Of a DNA stretch of 32,367 bases, positions 31,946 through 32,367 are shown one piece after another. Under the pieces are notes generated by a model, which searched no databases, was not told the DNA's origin, and worked only from the letters and a program-made list of their open reading frames with translations. Within the stretch, counting starts at the first letter, position 1. Each line of letters opens with the position of its first letter. The DNA lies in the NCBI GenBank assembly GCA_003556325.1, contig PWRF01000308.1:1-32367 (forward strand), in the 5' to 3' direction. Position numbers and translations under genes: made by a program. Origin of the DNA: Bacteroidales bacterium (lineage in GTDB: Bacteria; Bacteroidota; Bacteroidia; Bacteroidales; UBA7960).

Positions 31946-32367
31946 TTACCTGGTGATTTGTACTCTCTGGGTAGCCACACCCTGATCGGTAGTGACCTGG
32001 ATGAAATATACACCCGCTTCAAAATCAGCTACGTTGATCTGGTGTACATCATTACCCACAGAAGTATTGTAAACCACCTGGCCCAATATGTCTATCATGC
32101 GGATCTCTGTGATGGTGGCATCTGCTTCGACATACAAATTAGATTGTGCCGGATTCGGATACACCTTCAGGCTCAGTGCTTCCGTATCAGGAACAGACAC
32201 ATCATCAACCACCAGTGTCACTTCCACCGTCACATCGCCATCAACTTCCACTGTGCCTTCGACCGTAAAGAAACCGTCCCTTTCGACCATGTAGTCGTAC
32301 GTGCCTTCTTCCACGTCGTCGATCACATAGTGCCCGGGATCGTACATTACCCCGTCGAAGGTCACCA
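31946..32367 (-). CDS. C-terminal part of a T9SS cargo protein, 5' end outside the window
   Basis: About 140 residues are visible and the frame is open to the window edge, so the start lies beyond it. The first 55 residues are a small beta-sandwich repeat (EEGTYDYMVERDGFFTVEGT) like those in the two large cargo proteins of this window. A type A T9SS sorting domain follows, from KVYPNPAQSNLYV to the end, with DILGQVV and AGVYFIQV. The catalytic or binding part of the protein cannot be seen. Confidence 0.88.
   Translation of the reverse strand, partial: VTFDGVMYDPGHYVIDDVEEGTYDYMVERDGFFTVEGTVEVDGDVTVEVTLVVDDVSVPDTEALSLKVYPNPAQSNLYVEADATITEIRMIDILGQVVYNTSVGNDVHQINVADFEAGVYFIQVTTDQGVATQRVQITR

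Noticed and set aside
1-32367. Mobile element, prophage, CRISPR array or toxin-antitoxin pair
   Set aside because: No transposase, integrase, phage protein, regularly spaced repeat or paired small genes were seen on either strand.

Overview
The window comes from a member of the Bacteroidota, most likely a Bacteroidales-type lineage. The evidence is type IX secretion (T9SS) C-terminal sorting domains on four proteins, families largely confined to this phylum (DUF4301, DUF5063, DUF6029, Omp28-related, DUF4369-thioredoxin fusions), and repeated matches to the Bacteroidota promoter element TAnnTTTG at sensible distances upstream of start codons. GC content is moderate and coding density is high. 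I see no transposase, integrase, phage gene or CRISPR array.

From 1 to 19142 the content is mostly housekeeping. It holds the 3' part of an acyl-CoA synthetase, an ECF-type sigma factor with a near-ideal promoter, murB with a downstream small membrane protein, a convergent phosphohexomutase, a two-tRNA(Leu) operon (GAG, CAG) ending in a strong terminator, DUF5063, and a secreted DUF4369-thioredoxin protein with a CPHC motif. These are followed by an orphan PAS histidine kinase with a five-cysteine cluster, DUF4301, lpxH overlapping it tail to tail, a cysteine-dioxygenase-like thiol dioxygenase, and a DUF4369-thioredoxin lipoprotein. The minus-strand cluster purH-mreB-mreC-mreD follows, with a divergent YitT-family membrane protein. 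The penicillin-binding protein 2 and rodA genes that commonly follow mreD in this phylum are absent here.

From 19143 to the end the region is dominated by the cell envelope and secretion. A 413-base leader region with several inverted repeats precedes a 1320-residue secreted trypsin-like zymogen carrying a T9SS tail. It converges on a 1050-residue secreted protein (beta-propeller, ASH-like domains, eight calcium-type repeats, T9SS tail), and the two share a bidirectional terminator. Next comes a tightly packed minus-strand operon reading from 31567 down to 27036: an Omp28-related T9SS protein with a CGSC motif, a TlpA-like thioredoxin (CRPC), a DUF6029 outer-membrane barrel and an Omp28-related lipoprotein (CPNC). 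The last 422 bases are the C-terminus of another T9SS cargo.

Two themes link the genes. One is periplasmic or surface thiol chemistry: five thioredoxin-fold proteins plus a thiol dioxygenase. The other is export of large modular surface proteins that share a small beta-sandwich repeat placed before the sorting domain. The most system-like unit is the 27036-31567 operon, which looks like an uncharacterised redox and outer-membrane module. Its function is inferred only from folds and gene order.
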